Source: Cupriavidus numazuensis (GTDB lineage Bacteria > Pseudomonadota > Gammaproteobacteria > Burkholderiales > Burkholderiaceae). Taken from it: a DNA stretch of 64,000 bases. The notes under the pieces were generated by a model. The model was given only the letters and a program-made list of their open reading frames with translations. It was not told where the DNA came from and searched no databases. Shown in pieces: positions 50,812 to 59,812 of this stretch. Both the position numbers and the translations under genes were made by a program. The number at the start of each line of letters is the position of its first letter. Position 1 is the first letter of the stretch. The stretch lies in NCBI RefSeq assembly GCF_905397435.1, contig NZ_CAJPVI010000042.1, positions 1 to 64,000 of the forward strand, read 5' to 3'.

Positions 50812-52254
50812 TTACCAGGGCAGCGAGTAGGTCTTGGTATTGCAGAAGCTCTTCATCGCTTCGAGCACGCCTTCCTTGTAGCCCAGCCCGGAGTCCTTGA
50901 TGCCGCCGAACGGCGTCATCTCGAGCCGGTAGCCCGGGACTTCGCGGACATTGACGGTTCCCACGTGCAACTCGCGGATAAAGCGCGTGATGTGGTCGAG
51001 CCGGTTGGTGCAGACCGACGACGACAGCCCGTAGGCCGTGCCGTTGGAAATCCGGATGGCGTCGTCGATATCCTTGAAGCGGATCACCGGTGAGACAGGG
51101 CCAAAGGTCTCGTGCCTGACCACGGCCATTTCCGGGTCCACATGGTCGAGCACCGTAGGCGCGTAAAGCGCGCCGTCGCGCTTGTGGCCCGCGAGCAGGC
51201 GCGCACCACCGGCGATGGCGGCATTCACCACGGACTCGAACTGGATGGCCGCGGCCTCGTCGATCACTGTGCCCATATCGGTAGCGGGATCCAGCGGATC
51301 GCCGTACTTCACGTCCTGCGTCTTGGCCACCAGCAGTTCGACAAAGCGGTCGGCCACGGACTCCTGCACCAGCATCCGCTTCACTGCCGTGCAGCGCTGA
51401 CCGGAGTTCTTGTACGAGCCGCCCGCTGCCAGCGTGGCGGCTTCTTCGAGGTCGGCATCTTCCATCACGATGATCGGATCGTTGCCGCCCAGCTCCAGCA
51501 CCTGGCGCTTGTAGGCTGCCTTGGCCGCGATGTATTTGCCGATCGACACGCCGCCGGTGAAGGTGACGAGATCCACGTACTGGCTGGTCAGCAGCTCGTC
51601 CGCAATCTCGCGCGGGTCGCCGGTGACCACCGACAGCATCTGCGGCGGCAGGCCGGCCTCATAGAGGATGTCGGCCAGCGCGAAGGCAGCCAGCGGCGTC
51701 TTCTCGCTCGGCTTGAGGACCATGCGGTTGTTGGTCGCCACGGCCGGCGCGACCTTGTGGATCACCTGGTTGAGCGGGTGATTGAATGGCGTGATGGCCG
51801 AGATGGCGCCCAGCAGCGGTTCCTTGAGCGTATAGACCTTGCGGCTCTTGCCATGGGGCGTGAGATCGCAGGAGAAAACCTGGCCGTCGTCCACAAGTGC
51901 CTGGTTGGCGGCGAACAGCAGCACGTCGGAAGCGCGGCCGACCTCGTAAAGGGTGTCTTTCATCGACAGTCCTGATTCCAGCGTAATCAGCGTCGCGATC
52001 TCTTCCTTGCGCTTTGCGATGAGCTCGCCGGCGCGCATCAGGATGCGATAGCGCTCGTAGCGGGTCAGGGTCGGGCGGTACTGGTGCGCGATGCGCAGGG
52101 CGCGGCGCACGTCTTCGATATTGGCCTTCGGCACGGTGGCGATGACTTCCCCGGTGTAGGGATAGGTCACTTCGATCACGCGATCGCGATAGACCTTTTC
52201 GCCGGCAATGCGCAGCGCTTCATGGCGGATGTTGGAAGTGGCTGGCGTGCTCAT
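50812..52254 (-). CDS. phnY: Phosphonoacetaldehyde dehydrogenase
   Basis: An NAD(P)-dependent aldehyde dehydrogenase of 480 residues that oxidises phosphonoacetaldehyde to phosphonoacetate. The catalytic Cys288 is in NSGQRCTAVKR, Glu254 in LELGGNDP, and Asn158 in TPFNHP. The NAD loop FTGGVSIGK lies at 231-240. The call rests on family pattern plus its place next to phnA and opposite phnW; the general ALDH motifs alone would not define the substrate. It lies about 100 bp downstream of phnA and 52 bp before ald on the same strand. Confidence 0.92.
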   Translation of the reverse strand: MSTPATSNIRHEALRIAGEKVYRDRVIEVTYPYTGEVIATVPKANIEDVRRALRIAHQYRPTLTRYERYRILMRAGELIAKRKEEIATLITLESGLSMKDTLYEVGRASDVLLFAANQALVDDGQVFSCDLTPHGKSRKVYTLKEPLLGAISAITPFNHPLNQVIHKVAPAVATNNRMVLKPSEKTPLAAFALADILYEAGLPPQMLSVVTGDPREIADELLTSQYVDLVTFTGGVSIGKYIAAKAAYKRQVLELGGNDPIIVMEDADLEEAATLAAGGSYKNSGQRCTAVKRMLVQESVADRFVELLVAKTQDVKYGDPLDPATDMGTVIDEAAAIQFESVVNAAIAGGARLLAGHKRDGALYAPTVLDHVDPEMAVVRHETFGPVSPVIRFKDIDDAIRISNGTAYGLSSSVCTNRLDHITRFIRELHVGTVNVREVPGYRLEMTPFGGIKDSGLGYKEGVLEAMKSFCNTKTYSLPW

Positions 52255-52353
52255 GGTTGTCTCCTGTTGATCTCGGTCGGCAGGCGCGACTGTCCCCCCG
52301 CCCCTGCGCGAGGGGCGTGTCAGGACAGCAGGCAGGAATGCTGGAAGGCGCCG

Positions 52354-53595
52354 TCAGGCGGCGTGGTTCAACGCGAGGTCGAGTGCGTCGAAGTTGCGCA
52401 GGCGGCGGTTCGGCTGCAAGCCAACCATCGACCGATTGCACAGCAGCGGCACGACCTGCTCCGACACCCCGCCGTGGGAGCGCAGCGGCGCGTCGAGGCC
52501 GGACAGGTCATGCCTGGACTTCGATGTGCCGATCACGACGTTCTGGCGCGAGACCGCGACGATGTCGCCGATGCGGTCTGGCGGCAGCCCGAAGCGCTCG
52601 GCGGCCTCCTGGCGGGTGAGCACGCTTTCCATGCCGTCGATGTCGGCGATCCGCGGAATCCAGCGGGCGGCGCTCTCGGCGTCCGGCGTATAGATGGTGG
52701 CAAACGAGCCCAGCGCGCCGTGGTGGACCACGTAGGGATCGGTAATGGGCAGGATCACGCGGGCGGTGCCTTCGCCGTACCAGTTGTCGAGCTGATCCTG
52801 CAGGTAGATGACGTTGGGCTCGCCGGTGGCGCCGTGCTTGTCGTTCATGCCATGGTCGGCGGTCAGCACGATGGTGGCGCCCAGCGCATCGAGCTGGCCC
52901 AGGTAGCCGTCCATCATCTTGTAGAAGGCGTTGGCGGCCTGGCTGCCCGGGGCTGCCTTGTGTTGCACGTAGTCCGTGGTGGACAGATACATCAGGTCGG
53001 GCCGCTCACGCTCCATCAGCTTGACGCCAGCGGCAAACACGAATTCGGACAGCTCGGCGCTGTAGACCGACGGCACCGGCATACCCACCATCTCCACGAC
53101 GCCGGTAATGCCGTTTTCCTCCTGCGTGACCTGGTCGGCCTTTTCCGACGAGAAGCAGATGCCATGCATGCCATGGCCGAGCAGCTTGCGCAGCTTGTCC
53201 TTGGCGGTGACCACGGCCACCTTGGCCCCGGCGTTCGCGAAGGCCGCGAGCACGGTGCCAGCGCGCAGGTACTTGGGATCGTTCATCATCACTTCGGCGC
53301 CTAGTTCCCGATCGAAGAAATAGTTGCCGCAGATGCCGTGGACCGACGGCGGCGCGCCTGTGACGATGGACAGGTTGTTGGGGTTAGTGAACGAGGGGAT
53401 CACGCAGTCGCCCAGCAGGCTCGTGCCGTGCTGCATGACCTTCCGCAGGAAAGGTGCCACGCCTGCTTCGGTAGCAGCGTGCAGGTATTCCGGCGCGCAG
53501 CCGTCCACGCATACCACGACCACCGGGCGGTTCATCCAGCGGTAGGTCCTGCCATTGACTTCAATGCGTTCAGCCTTGGTCGTTCCCATTTCCAA
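52354..53595 (-). CDS. phnA: Phosphonoacetate hydrolase
   Basis: A 413-residue alkaline-phosphatase-superfamily enzyme that splits the C-P bond of phosphonoacetate to acetate and phosphate using two zinc ions. Likely metal and catalytic residues are Asp31 (VCVDGCAPEYL), nucleophile Thr70 (SFTNPNNLS), Asp208 and His212 (TTDYVQH), Asp247-His248 (TADHGMN), and a late His in RSHGG. This set matches the studied S. meliloti enzyme family. It is just downstream of phnR (23 bp) and upstream of phnY, so phnR-phnA-phnY-ald probably make one transcript. Confidence 0.95.
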   Translation of the reverse strand: MEMGTTKAERIEVNGRTYRWMNRPVVVVCVDGCAPEYLHAATEAGVAPFLRKVMQHGTSLLGDCVIPSFTNPNNLSIVTGAPPSVHGICGNYFFDRELGAEVMMNDPKYLRAGTVLAAFANAGAKVAVVTAKDKLRKLLGHGMHGICFSSEKADQVTQEENGITGVVEMVGMPVPSVYSAELSEFVFAAGVKLMERERPDLMYLSTTDYVQHKAAPGSQAANAFYKMMDGYLGQLDALGATIVLTADHGMNDKHGATGEPNVIYLQDQLDNWYGEGTARVILPITDPYVVHHGALGSFATIYTPDAESAARWIPRIADIDGMESVLTRQEAAERFGLPPDRIGDIVAVSRQNVVIGTSKSRHDLSGLDAPLRSHGGVSEQVVPLLCNRSMVGLQPNRRLRNFDALDLALNHAA

Positions 53596-53618
53596 TCCCC
53601 TTGGTGATGAGCGTCAGC

Positions 53619-54308
53619 TCATGGTTCCTTGTTGCTTTCCGGATGCACCTTGCGGTGCGCCTTGAGCATGCGTACGCGGCTGGCGGCCACGTGTGCGCGC
53701 AACGCGGCGCCGGCATGCCGGGCATTGCCCGCCACAATGGCGTCCACGATCGCGCGGTGTTCGTCGGCGGACACATCGAGCCCTCCGCCCTGGGTCAGCG
53801 CCTGCATGCGGAACAGGTGCAGCTCCTTCACCAGCCGCCGGTAGGTCTCGGTCAGCTTGTTGCTGCCCGCGTGTTCCAGCAGCAGTTCATGGAACCGCAG
53901 GTTCAGCGAGGCGTACTCGGCCGCTTCCTTCTTGTTGGCGACCTCTTCCATGGCCCCCAACAACTGGTTCAGTTCGCTCACCAGCGTCGGGTTGACGCGC
54001 TGCGCCACCCGCTTGCCGATGATTTCCTCCAGGGCCTCGCGCAGTTCATAGATCTCATCGGCCTCTTCCACCGAAATCTCGCGCACGAAGACCCCGCGGT
54101 TCTTCTCGTTGCGGACCAGCCCCGCTTCCTCCAGCGCGCGCAGCGCTTCGCGGATCGGACCGCGGCTGGTGCCAAAGCGCGCAGCGATATCGCTCTCGTT
54201 GATACGCGTGCCCGGTGGCAGTTCGCCGGTCATGATCAGGCGTTCGATTTCCTCCTGCACCAGCATCGGCAGCGAGCTTGAACGCAATAGTTGGATGGCG
54301 TCGGTCAT
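53619..54308 (-). CDS. phnR: PhnR-type GntR/FCD transcriptional regulator
   Basis: A 229-residue GntR-family regulator of the FCD subgroup. The winged helix at about 15-75 has EEIERLIMTGELPPGTRINE, then FGTSRGPIREALRALEEAGL and RNEKNRGVFVREI. The all-helical effector domain (about 85-215) has a typical FCD metal/ligand pattern with LREALEEIIGKRVAQRV and a His in NLRFHELLLEHAGSN. I start at MTDAIQLLRS, with GGAG eight bases upstream. It is divergent from phnS across a control region with three dyads, where it should act as a repressor released by a phosphonate. Confidence 0.9.
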   Translation of the reverse strand: MTDAIQLLRSSSLPMLVQEEIERLIMTGELPPGTRINESDIAARFGTSRGPIREALRALEEAGLVRNEKNRGVFVREISVEEADEIYELREALEEIIGKRVAQRVNPTLVSELNQLLGAMEEVANKKEAAEYASLNLRFHELLLEHAGSNKLTETYRRLVKELHLFRMQALTQGGGLDVSADEHRAIVDAIVAGNARHAGAALRAHVAASRVRMLKAHRKVHPESNKEP

Positions 54309-54331
54309 TCCCATGGCTCCATTAAAGTTTC

Positions 54332-54395
54332 CAATCTGTAGATTGTCAACAGTTTTCAATCTTACGTTGACAGTCTGCAGACTACGTTCTACATT
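54332..54395 (+). promoter_or_regulatory. phnS promoter with embedded GntR-type operators
   Basis: TTGACA (54367-54372) and TACATT (54390-54395), 17 bases apart, form a good sigma-70 promoter for phnSTUW. Between the boxes lies AGTCTGCAGACT (54372-54383), a perfect 12-bp palindrome; upstream is CAATCT-GT-AGATTG (54332-54345), and TGTCAAC / GTTGACA (54344-54350, 54366-54372) adds a nested dyad. A repressor bound at the central palindrome would block polymerase. The phnS start is about 80 bases downstream with AGGAG in place. Confidence 0.75.
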
Positions 54396-54479
54396 GAGTT
54401 CATCTTACCGCAGGGTGCGCCACGACATACCGCGGAAGGCGTAGCGCAGACAACAGATCTGACTAACAGGAGACCGAGA

Positions 54480-55505
54480 ATGAAGAATCCCCTCGCCATG
54501 GCGCTTTGCGCCTCCGCGCTGGTATGCACGACAGGCATCGCTTCCGCGCAGCAAAAGACCACGCTTACGGTCTACACAGCGCTGGAAACGGACGCGATGA
54601 AGCTCTACAAGGACGGCTTCGAGAAAGCCAACCCTGATATTGAAGTGCGCTGGGTACGTGACTCCACCGGCATCGTGACCGCGCGCCTGCTGGCCGAAAA
54701 GGCCAACCCGCAGGCTGACGTGGTAGCGGGGCTGGCCGCCAGCAGCCTGGTGCTGCTGTCACAGGAAGGCATGCTGCAGGGCTACGAGCCCAAGGGCTTC
54801 CAGCAACTGACCTCCAACTATTCCGATACCGCGCGGCCGCCGCAGTGGGTCGGCATGGACGTCTGGGCGGCCACGATCTGCTTCAACCGCGTGGAAGCGC
54901 AGAAGCTGGGCCTGCCCAAGCCGGAAACCTGGAAGGATCTGGCCAAGCCGATCTACAAGGGCCGCATCACGATGCCGCACCCGGCTTCGAGCGGCACCGG
55001 CTACCTCGATGTAGCGGCCTGGCTGCAGATGTGGGGAGAGGCCGATGGCTGGAAGTACATGGACGGCCTGCACGAGAACATCGCCCAGTATGTGCACTCC
55101 GGCTCCAAGCCGTGCAAGCAGGCGGCGACCGGCGAATTCCCGATCGGCATCTCGTTCGAATTCCGCGGTCACCAGGTGCGCAAGTCCGGTGCCCCGGTCG
55201 ACCTGATCTTCCCGACCGAAGGCCTGGGCTGGGACATCGAGGCCACCAGCATCATGAAGACGACCAAGAAGCTGCCCGAGGCCAGGCGCTTCGCCGACTG
55301 GATGGCCAGCCGCGATGCGAACCAGATCAGCTCTACCTGGTGGGCCGTGGTGGCCTACCCCGGCATCGCCAAACCACTGGACGGCATTCCGCCCAACTAT
55401 GAAAGCCGCTTCGCCCGCAACGACTTCCAGTGGGCCGCCAAGAACCGCTCGCGCATCCTGGCCGAGTGGAGCAAGCGCTACGACAGCAAGGCTGAAGCCA
55501 AGTAA
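54480..55505 (+). CDS. phnS: 2-Aminoethylphosphonate ABC transporter substrate-binding protein
   Basis: A periplasmic binding protein of 341 residues of the PhnS2 group, related to iron-type (FbpA) receptors. MKNPLAMALC opens a signal peptide cut after IASA (about 23). The first strand is LTVYTALETDAMKLYKDGFE, with later loops RDSTGIVTARLLAEKANPQA, PHPASSGTGYLDVAAW and ISFEFRGHQVRKSGAPVDLI. It is the first gene of phnS-phnT-phnU-phnW, 93-105 bp before phnT. AEP is the likely ligand by context. Confidence 0.9.
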   Translation: MKNPLAMALCASALVCTTGIASAQQKTTLTVYTALETDAMKLYKDGFEKANPDIEVRWVRDSTGIVTARLLAEKANPQADVVAGLAASSLVLLSQEGMLQGYEPKGFQQLTSNYSDTARPPQWVGMDVWAATICFNRVEAQKLGLPKPETWKDLAKPIYKGRITMPHPASSGTGYLDVAAWLQMWGEADGWKYMDGLHENIAQYVHSGSKPCKQAATGEFPIGISFEFRGHQVRKSGAPVDLIFPTEGLGWDIEATSIMKTTKKLPEARRFADWMASRDANQISSTWWAVVAYPGIAKPLDGIPPNYESRFARNDFQWAAKNRSRILAEWSKRYDSKAEAK

Positions 55506-55609
55506 GCCACGCCGGGGAGGCGCTCGCCGCCTCCCGACTCAGTACTGCTCGTTACCGCCATCGCCATCGCCATGGCCATCGCAGCCATCACCACATTGTG
55601 GGGACCCCC

Positions 55610-56740
55610 ATGGAAATGACCAGCGCCAAGTTCGTCGCCACGCGCGCCGGCAGCGTGCCCGCCCTCGAGATCCAGGGCGTGCGCAAGGAATTCGAAACCT
55701 TCACCGCCTTGCGGCATATCGACCTGACCGTCTACCAGGGCGAGATGCTGTGCTTCCTCGGCCCGTCGGGCTGCGGCAAGACTACGCTGCTGCGCATCAT
55801 TGCCGGACTGGAGAAGCAGACCGCCGGCACCATCCTCCAGCTCGGGCGCGATATCTCCGCCTTGCCTCCCGCCAGGCGCGACTACGGCATCGTGTTCCAG
55901 TCGTATGCGCTGTTCCCGAACCTGACGATCGCCGATAACGTGGCCTATGGCCTCGTGAACCGTCGCACCGGCCGGGCCGAGATCGCGCAGCGGGTGCAGG
56001 AACTGCTCGACCTGGTAGGCCTGCCGAGCTCCGGGCGCAAGTACCCCAGCCAGCTATCGGGCGGCCAGCAGCAGCGCGTCGCGCTGGCACGTGCGCTGGC
56101 AACCCGACCGGGCCTGCTGCTGCTCGACGAACCCCTGTCCGCGCTCGATGCGCTCGAACGCGTGCGCCTGCGCGGCGAGATCCGGCGCCTGCAGCAGCAA
56201 GTGGGCGTGACCACCATCATGGTCACGCACGACCAGGAAGAGGCCCTGTCCATGGCCGACCGGATCGTCGTCATGAACCATGGTGTCATCGAGCAGGTCG
56301 GCACGCCGCTGGAGGTCTACGAACGCCCGGCCACACCCTTCGTGGCGGACTTTGTCGGGCGCGTGAACGTGCTGGCCGGCACGGCGCTCGGGGGCCGGCG
56401 CTTCCGCGTGGGCACGCTGGAACTGACTTGCGAGGGCTGCAGCCGCGAATTCGAGCCCGGCACGGCCGTCAATCTCTACCTTCGCCCCGAAGACCGCCAC
56501 ATCGGCCAGTTCGGCGGCGACACGCCCAACCAGCTGACCGTCAACATCGAGAAGGTCGAGTTCCTCGGTGACACCTGCATGGCCGAGGCGAGCTGCGAGC
56601 ACCTTGGCGGCCAGTCGCTGTGCCTGCAGTTCACCCTCGACCAGTTCCACGATCACGGCATCCGCGCCGGCCAGCCCCTGCGCATTGCGCTGCGTGCCAG
56701 CCGCATCCAGGCCTTCGCAGCGACTGGAGCAAAACGATGA
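55610..56740 (+). CDS. phnT: 2-Aminoethylphosphonate ABC transporter ATP-binding protein
   Basis: The transport ATPase, 376 residues from MEMTSAKFVA. Walker A is GPSGCGKTT (51-59), the signature is LSGGQQQRVALARAL, Walker B is LLLLDEPLSALDA, and the switch His is in MVTHDQEEALSM. The C-terminal 100 residues are a TOBE-type regulatory domain, as in the PotA/FbpC group. The start codon is not sharp; the ATG at 55616 is also possible. Its stop overlaps the permease start as ATGA. Confidence 0.93.
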   Translation: MEMTSAKFVATRAGSVPALEIQGVRKEFETFTALRHIDLTVYQGEMLCFLGPSGCGKTTLLRIIAGLEKQTAGTILQLGRDISALPPARRDYGIVFQSYALFPNLTIADNVAYGLVNRRTGRAEIAQRVQELLDLVGLPSSGRKYPSQLSGGQQQRVALARALATRPGLLLLDEPLSALDALERVRLRGEIRRLQQQVGVTTIMVTHDQEEALSMADRIVVMNHGVIEQVGTPLEVYERPATPFVADFVGRVNVLAGTALGGRRFRVGTLELTCEGCSREFEPGTAVNLYLRPEDRHIGQFGGDTPNQLTVNIEKVEFLGDTCMAEASCEHLGGQSLCLQFTLDQFHDHGIRAGQPLRIALRASRIQAFAATGAKR

Positions 56741-58479
56741 AAGAGATCGCCCTTCCCCAGATGCCGTCCCAGGCGCCCAAAGCCACCACGACAAGCTGGC
56801 TGGCCCGCTGGAACTGGGACGAAATCATCGCGCGCGCGGTGCTGGCCTGCGTGCTGGTAGCGCTGTTCCTCTTCCTGCTGGCGCCGATGTGCGCCATCCT
56901 GGCCAATGCCGTGCTCGATCGCGACGGTCATTTTGTCGGACTGGCCCACTTCGCCGCCTACATCCGGACACCGTCGCTGCTGCAGTCGGCACGCAACTCG
57001 GTGATGCTGGCCGCGAGCGTGGTCGGCATCTCCGTGCCACTGGCCTTCGTCTTCGCCTATGCGCTGACACGCAGCACGCTGCCGGCGCCGCTGAAGGCAG
57101 TGTTCCGGCTGATTGCACTGATCCCGCTGCTGGCCCCGTCCCTGCTTTCCGCCATCTCCTTCGTGCAGTGGTTCGGCAACCAGGGCGTGCTCAAGCCGCT
57201 GCTTGGCGGAGCATCGATCTACGGCGCGCGGGGCATCATCATCGCGGAGGTCTACAACACCTTCCCCCATGCACTGATGATTCTTGTCACGGCGCTGTCG
57301 CTCGCCGACGGCCGCCTCTACGAAGCCGCCAGCGCGCTCGGCGCCAGTACCCGGCGCAAGTTCTTCAGCGTAACCCTGCCCTCCTGCAAGTACGGCCTGA
57401 TCAGCGCGGCGACCGTGACGTTCACCTATGTCATCTCCGACTTCGGCGCGCCCAAGGTGATTGGCGGTGACTTCAACGTGCTGTCCATCGATGTGTTCAA
57501 GCAGGTGATCGGCCAGCAGAACTTTTCGATGGGCGCGGTAGTCGGTGTGCTCCTGCTGGTGCCGTCCGTCCTCTCGTTCATGATCGACGCCGTGGTACGC
57601 CGCAAGCTGCGCGCCCAGCTCACCGCGCGTTCGGTGCCCTACGTGCCCAAGCCCAATGCCTGGGCCAACGCGCTGCTCGGTGGCTACTGCATGCTGGTTT
57701 GCGCGCTGTTGCTCGCCGTGGTCGGCATGGCGATCTATACCTCGCTGATCAAGCTGTGGCCCTACGACCTGACGCTGGGCCTGCAGAACTACCACATCGT
57801 GCTGTTCGAAAGCGACATGGCCAGCGCCTACAAGAACAGCCTGGTACTCGCCACCGCCACGGCGCTGTCGGGCTCGCTCATTGTCTTTACCGGCGCCTAC
57901 CTGATCGAGAAGACCCGCAACCTCGGGCTGATGCGGCCGGTCATGCATTTCCTGGCCGTGCTGTCGATGGCCGTGCCGGGTCTGGTGCTGGGCCTGGGCT
58001 ACGTGATCTTCTTCAACCACCCGTCGAACCCGCTCAACTTCCTCTACAACACGATGATCCTGGTCATCCAGTCGACCATCATCCACTACTACACGTCGAG
58101 CCACCTCACGGCCATCACCGCGCTCAAGCAGATCGATAACGAGTTCGAAGCCGTCTCGGCCTCGCTCAAGGTGCCGCAATGGCGCACGTTCCTGCGCGTG
58201 ACGCTGCCGGTATGCCTGCCTGCGGTGCTGGACATCGCCCGCTATTACTTCGTGGTGTCGATGTCGACGCTGTCGTGCGTGATCTTCCTCTACACGCCGG
58301 AAACCATCCTCGCCTCCGTCGCCATCATGCATATGGACGATGCCGGCGACATCGGCCCCGCGGCCGCTCTTGCCAGCCTGATCGTGCTGACATCCACCGC
58401 CATCTGCGTGGTCTATGCCCTTTGCACCCGTGTGCTGCTGCGACGCACGCAGGGCTGGCGCGACCTGGCCCGCCACTGA
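56737..58479 (+). CDS. phnU: 2-Aminoethylphosphonate ABC transporter permease, fused two-domain type
   Basis: A 580-residue permease with two complete binding-protein-dependent transport domains in one chain, about 80-290 and 350-575, each with six predicted membrane helices. The two coupling loops are EAASALGASTRRKFFSVTLP and EAVSASLKVPQWRTFLRVTL; both keep the E-A-A/E-A-V-S-x-x-L pattern of the ATPase-binding EAA helix. Fusion replaces the separate PhnU and PhnV of Salmonella. The ATGA overlap with phnT and GGAG eight bases before the start fix the N-terminus at MKEIALPQMP. Confidence 0.93.
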   Translation: MKEIALPQMPSQAPKATTTSWLARWNWDEIIARAVLACVLVALFLFLLAPMCAILANAVLDRDGHFVGLAHFAAYIRTPSLLQSARNSVMLAASVVGISVPLAFVFAYALTRSTLPAPLKAVFRLIALIPLLAPSLLSAISFVQWFGNQGVLKPLLGGASIYGARGIIIAEVYNTFPHALMILVTALSLADGRLYEAASALGASTRRKFFSVTLPSCKYGLISAATVTFTYVISDFGAPKVIGGDFNVLSIDVFKQVIGQQNFSMGAVVGVLLLVPSVLSFMIDAVVRRKLRAQLTARSVPYVPKPNAWANALLGGYCMLVCALLLAVVGMAIYTSLIKLWPYDLTLGLQNYHIVLFESDMASAYKNSLVLATATALSGSLIVFTGAYLIEKTRNLGLMRPVMHFLAVLSMAVPGLVLGLGYVIFFNHPSNPLNFLYNTMILVIQSTIIHYYTSSHLTAITALKQIDNEFEAVSASLKVPQWRTFLRVTLPVCLPAVLDIARYYFVVSMSTLSCVIFLYTPETILASVAIMHMDDAGDIGPAAALASLIVLTSTAICVVYALCTRVLLRRTQGWRDLARH

Positions 58480-58548
58480 GCGCCGCTATCCCGAGAAACC
58501 GAGATACCGACAAGCCAACAGACCAGAACCCAACGTCAGGAGACACCC

Positions 58549-59676
58549 ATGACCGCCACGCCCTACCCCATCCTGCTCACTCCCGGCCCGCTCACCACAT
58601 CTGACCGCACGCGCCAGGCCATGCTGCGCGACTGGGGCTCGTGGGACACTGACTTCAACGCCATTACCGCCCGCATTCGCCAGCAGGTGCTGGCGATCGC
58701 CCACGGCGAAGGCACGCATGAATGCGTGCCCCTGCAGGGCAGCGGTACCTTCTCCGTGGAGGCCGCCATCGGCACGCTGGTGCCGCGCGACGGCCATGTG
58801 CTGGTGCCTGTGAACGGCGCCTATTGCCAGCGCATCGCCAGGATCTGCAAGACCCTTGGCCGGCGCCTGTCCACCATCGACTATGCCGAGGACCGCCCGA
58901 TGCGGGCTGCGGATATCGACCGCCAGCTAGCTGCGGACAGCACCATCACCCACGTCGCGGTCGTGCACTGCGAAACCGGCACGGGCGTGCTCAACCCGCT
59001 GGACGAGATCGCCCAGGTCGTGGCGCGGCATGGGCGCGGCCTGATCGTCGATGCGATGAGCTCGTTCGGCGCGATCGACATCGACGCTCGCACTACCCCG
59101 TTCGATGCCGTCATTGCGGCCTCCGGCAAATGCCTGGAAGGCGTGCCGGGCATGGGCTTCGTGATCGCGCGGCGCACGGCGCTGGAGCGCTGCGAAGGCA
59201 ACAGCCATTCCCTTTCGCTCGACCTCTATGACCAGTGGAAATACATGGAACGGACCACGCAGTGGCGCTTCACGCCGCCGACGCACGTGGTCGCCGCGCT
59301 TGACCAGGCGCTCCAGCAATATGTGGAAGAAGGCGGACTCCCGGCACGCGGCGCGCGCTACGCTCGCAACTGCCAGTTACTGGTGGATGGCATGGAGGTG
59401 CTTGGCCTGAAGCCCTACCTGGAGCGCAAGGTGCAGGCCCCGATCATCGTCACGTTCCATGCGCCGGCCGACCCGCGCTATGACTTCAAGACTTTCTATC
59501 AGGCCGTCAAGCAGCGCGGCTACATCCTGTATCCGGGCAAGCTGACCGAGATCGAGACCTTCCGCGTGGGATGCATCGGCCATTTCGGAGACGCCGGCAT
59601 CCCCGGCGCGGTGAAGGCCATCGGCGAAGTGCTGGCCGGGATGGGCGTCGAGGTCGGGACGACCGTCGACGCGTGA
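58549..59676 (+). CDS. phnW: 2-Aminoethylphosphonate-pyruvate transaminase
   Basis: A PLP-dependent fold-type I aminotransferase of 375 residues. It transfers the amino group of AEP to pyruvate, giving phosphonoacetaldehyde and L-alanine. The N-terminus LLTPGPLTTSDRTRQAMLRD is diagnostic. The PLP Lys is Lys194 (AASGKCLEG) and Asp168 (IVDAMSSFGA) contacts the ring nitrogen; the CETGTGVLNP loop follows the family. It is the last gene of the transporter operon, 69 bp after the permease and before a strong terminator. Its alanine product ties it to ald on the other strand. Confidence 0.96.
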   Translation: MTATPYPILLTPGPLTTSDRTRQAMLRDWGSWDTDFNAITARIRQQVLAIAHGEGTHECVPLQGSGTFSVEAAIGTLVPRDGHVLVPVNGAYCQRIARICKTLGRRLSTIDYAEDRPMRAADIDRQLAADSTITHVAVVHCETGTGVLNPLDEIAQVVARHGRGLIVDAMSSFGAIDIDARTTPFDAVIAASGKCLEGVPGMGFVIARRTALERCEGNSHSLSLDLYDQWKYMERTTQWRFTPPTHVVAALDQALQQYVEEGGLPARGARYARNCQLLVDGMEVLGLKPYLERKVQAPIIVTFHAPADPRYDFKTFYQAVKQRGYILYPGKLTEIETFRVGCIGHFGDAGIPGAVKAIGEVLAGMGVEVGTTVDA

Positions 59677-59713
59677 CGGGAAAGCCTGGACGATTGATTT
59701 GAGCTTGGCTGAC

Positions 59714-59764
59714 ATGGCCAGGACGCACCGGCAAAGCAGCCGATGCGGTCCTGGCCATTTTTTT
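59714..59764 (+). terminator. Intrinsic terminator after phnW
   Basis: ATGGCCAGGAC and GTCCTGGCCAT form an 11-bp perfect stem with a 23-base loop, followed by a run of T (59758-59764). It closes the phnSTUW message 38 bp past the stop. Confidence 0.88.
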
Positions 59765-59812
59765 GGTTCTTCGACGAATTGCGGGTGATGGCGCTTGGCA
59801 TGCGCTGCTGGC

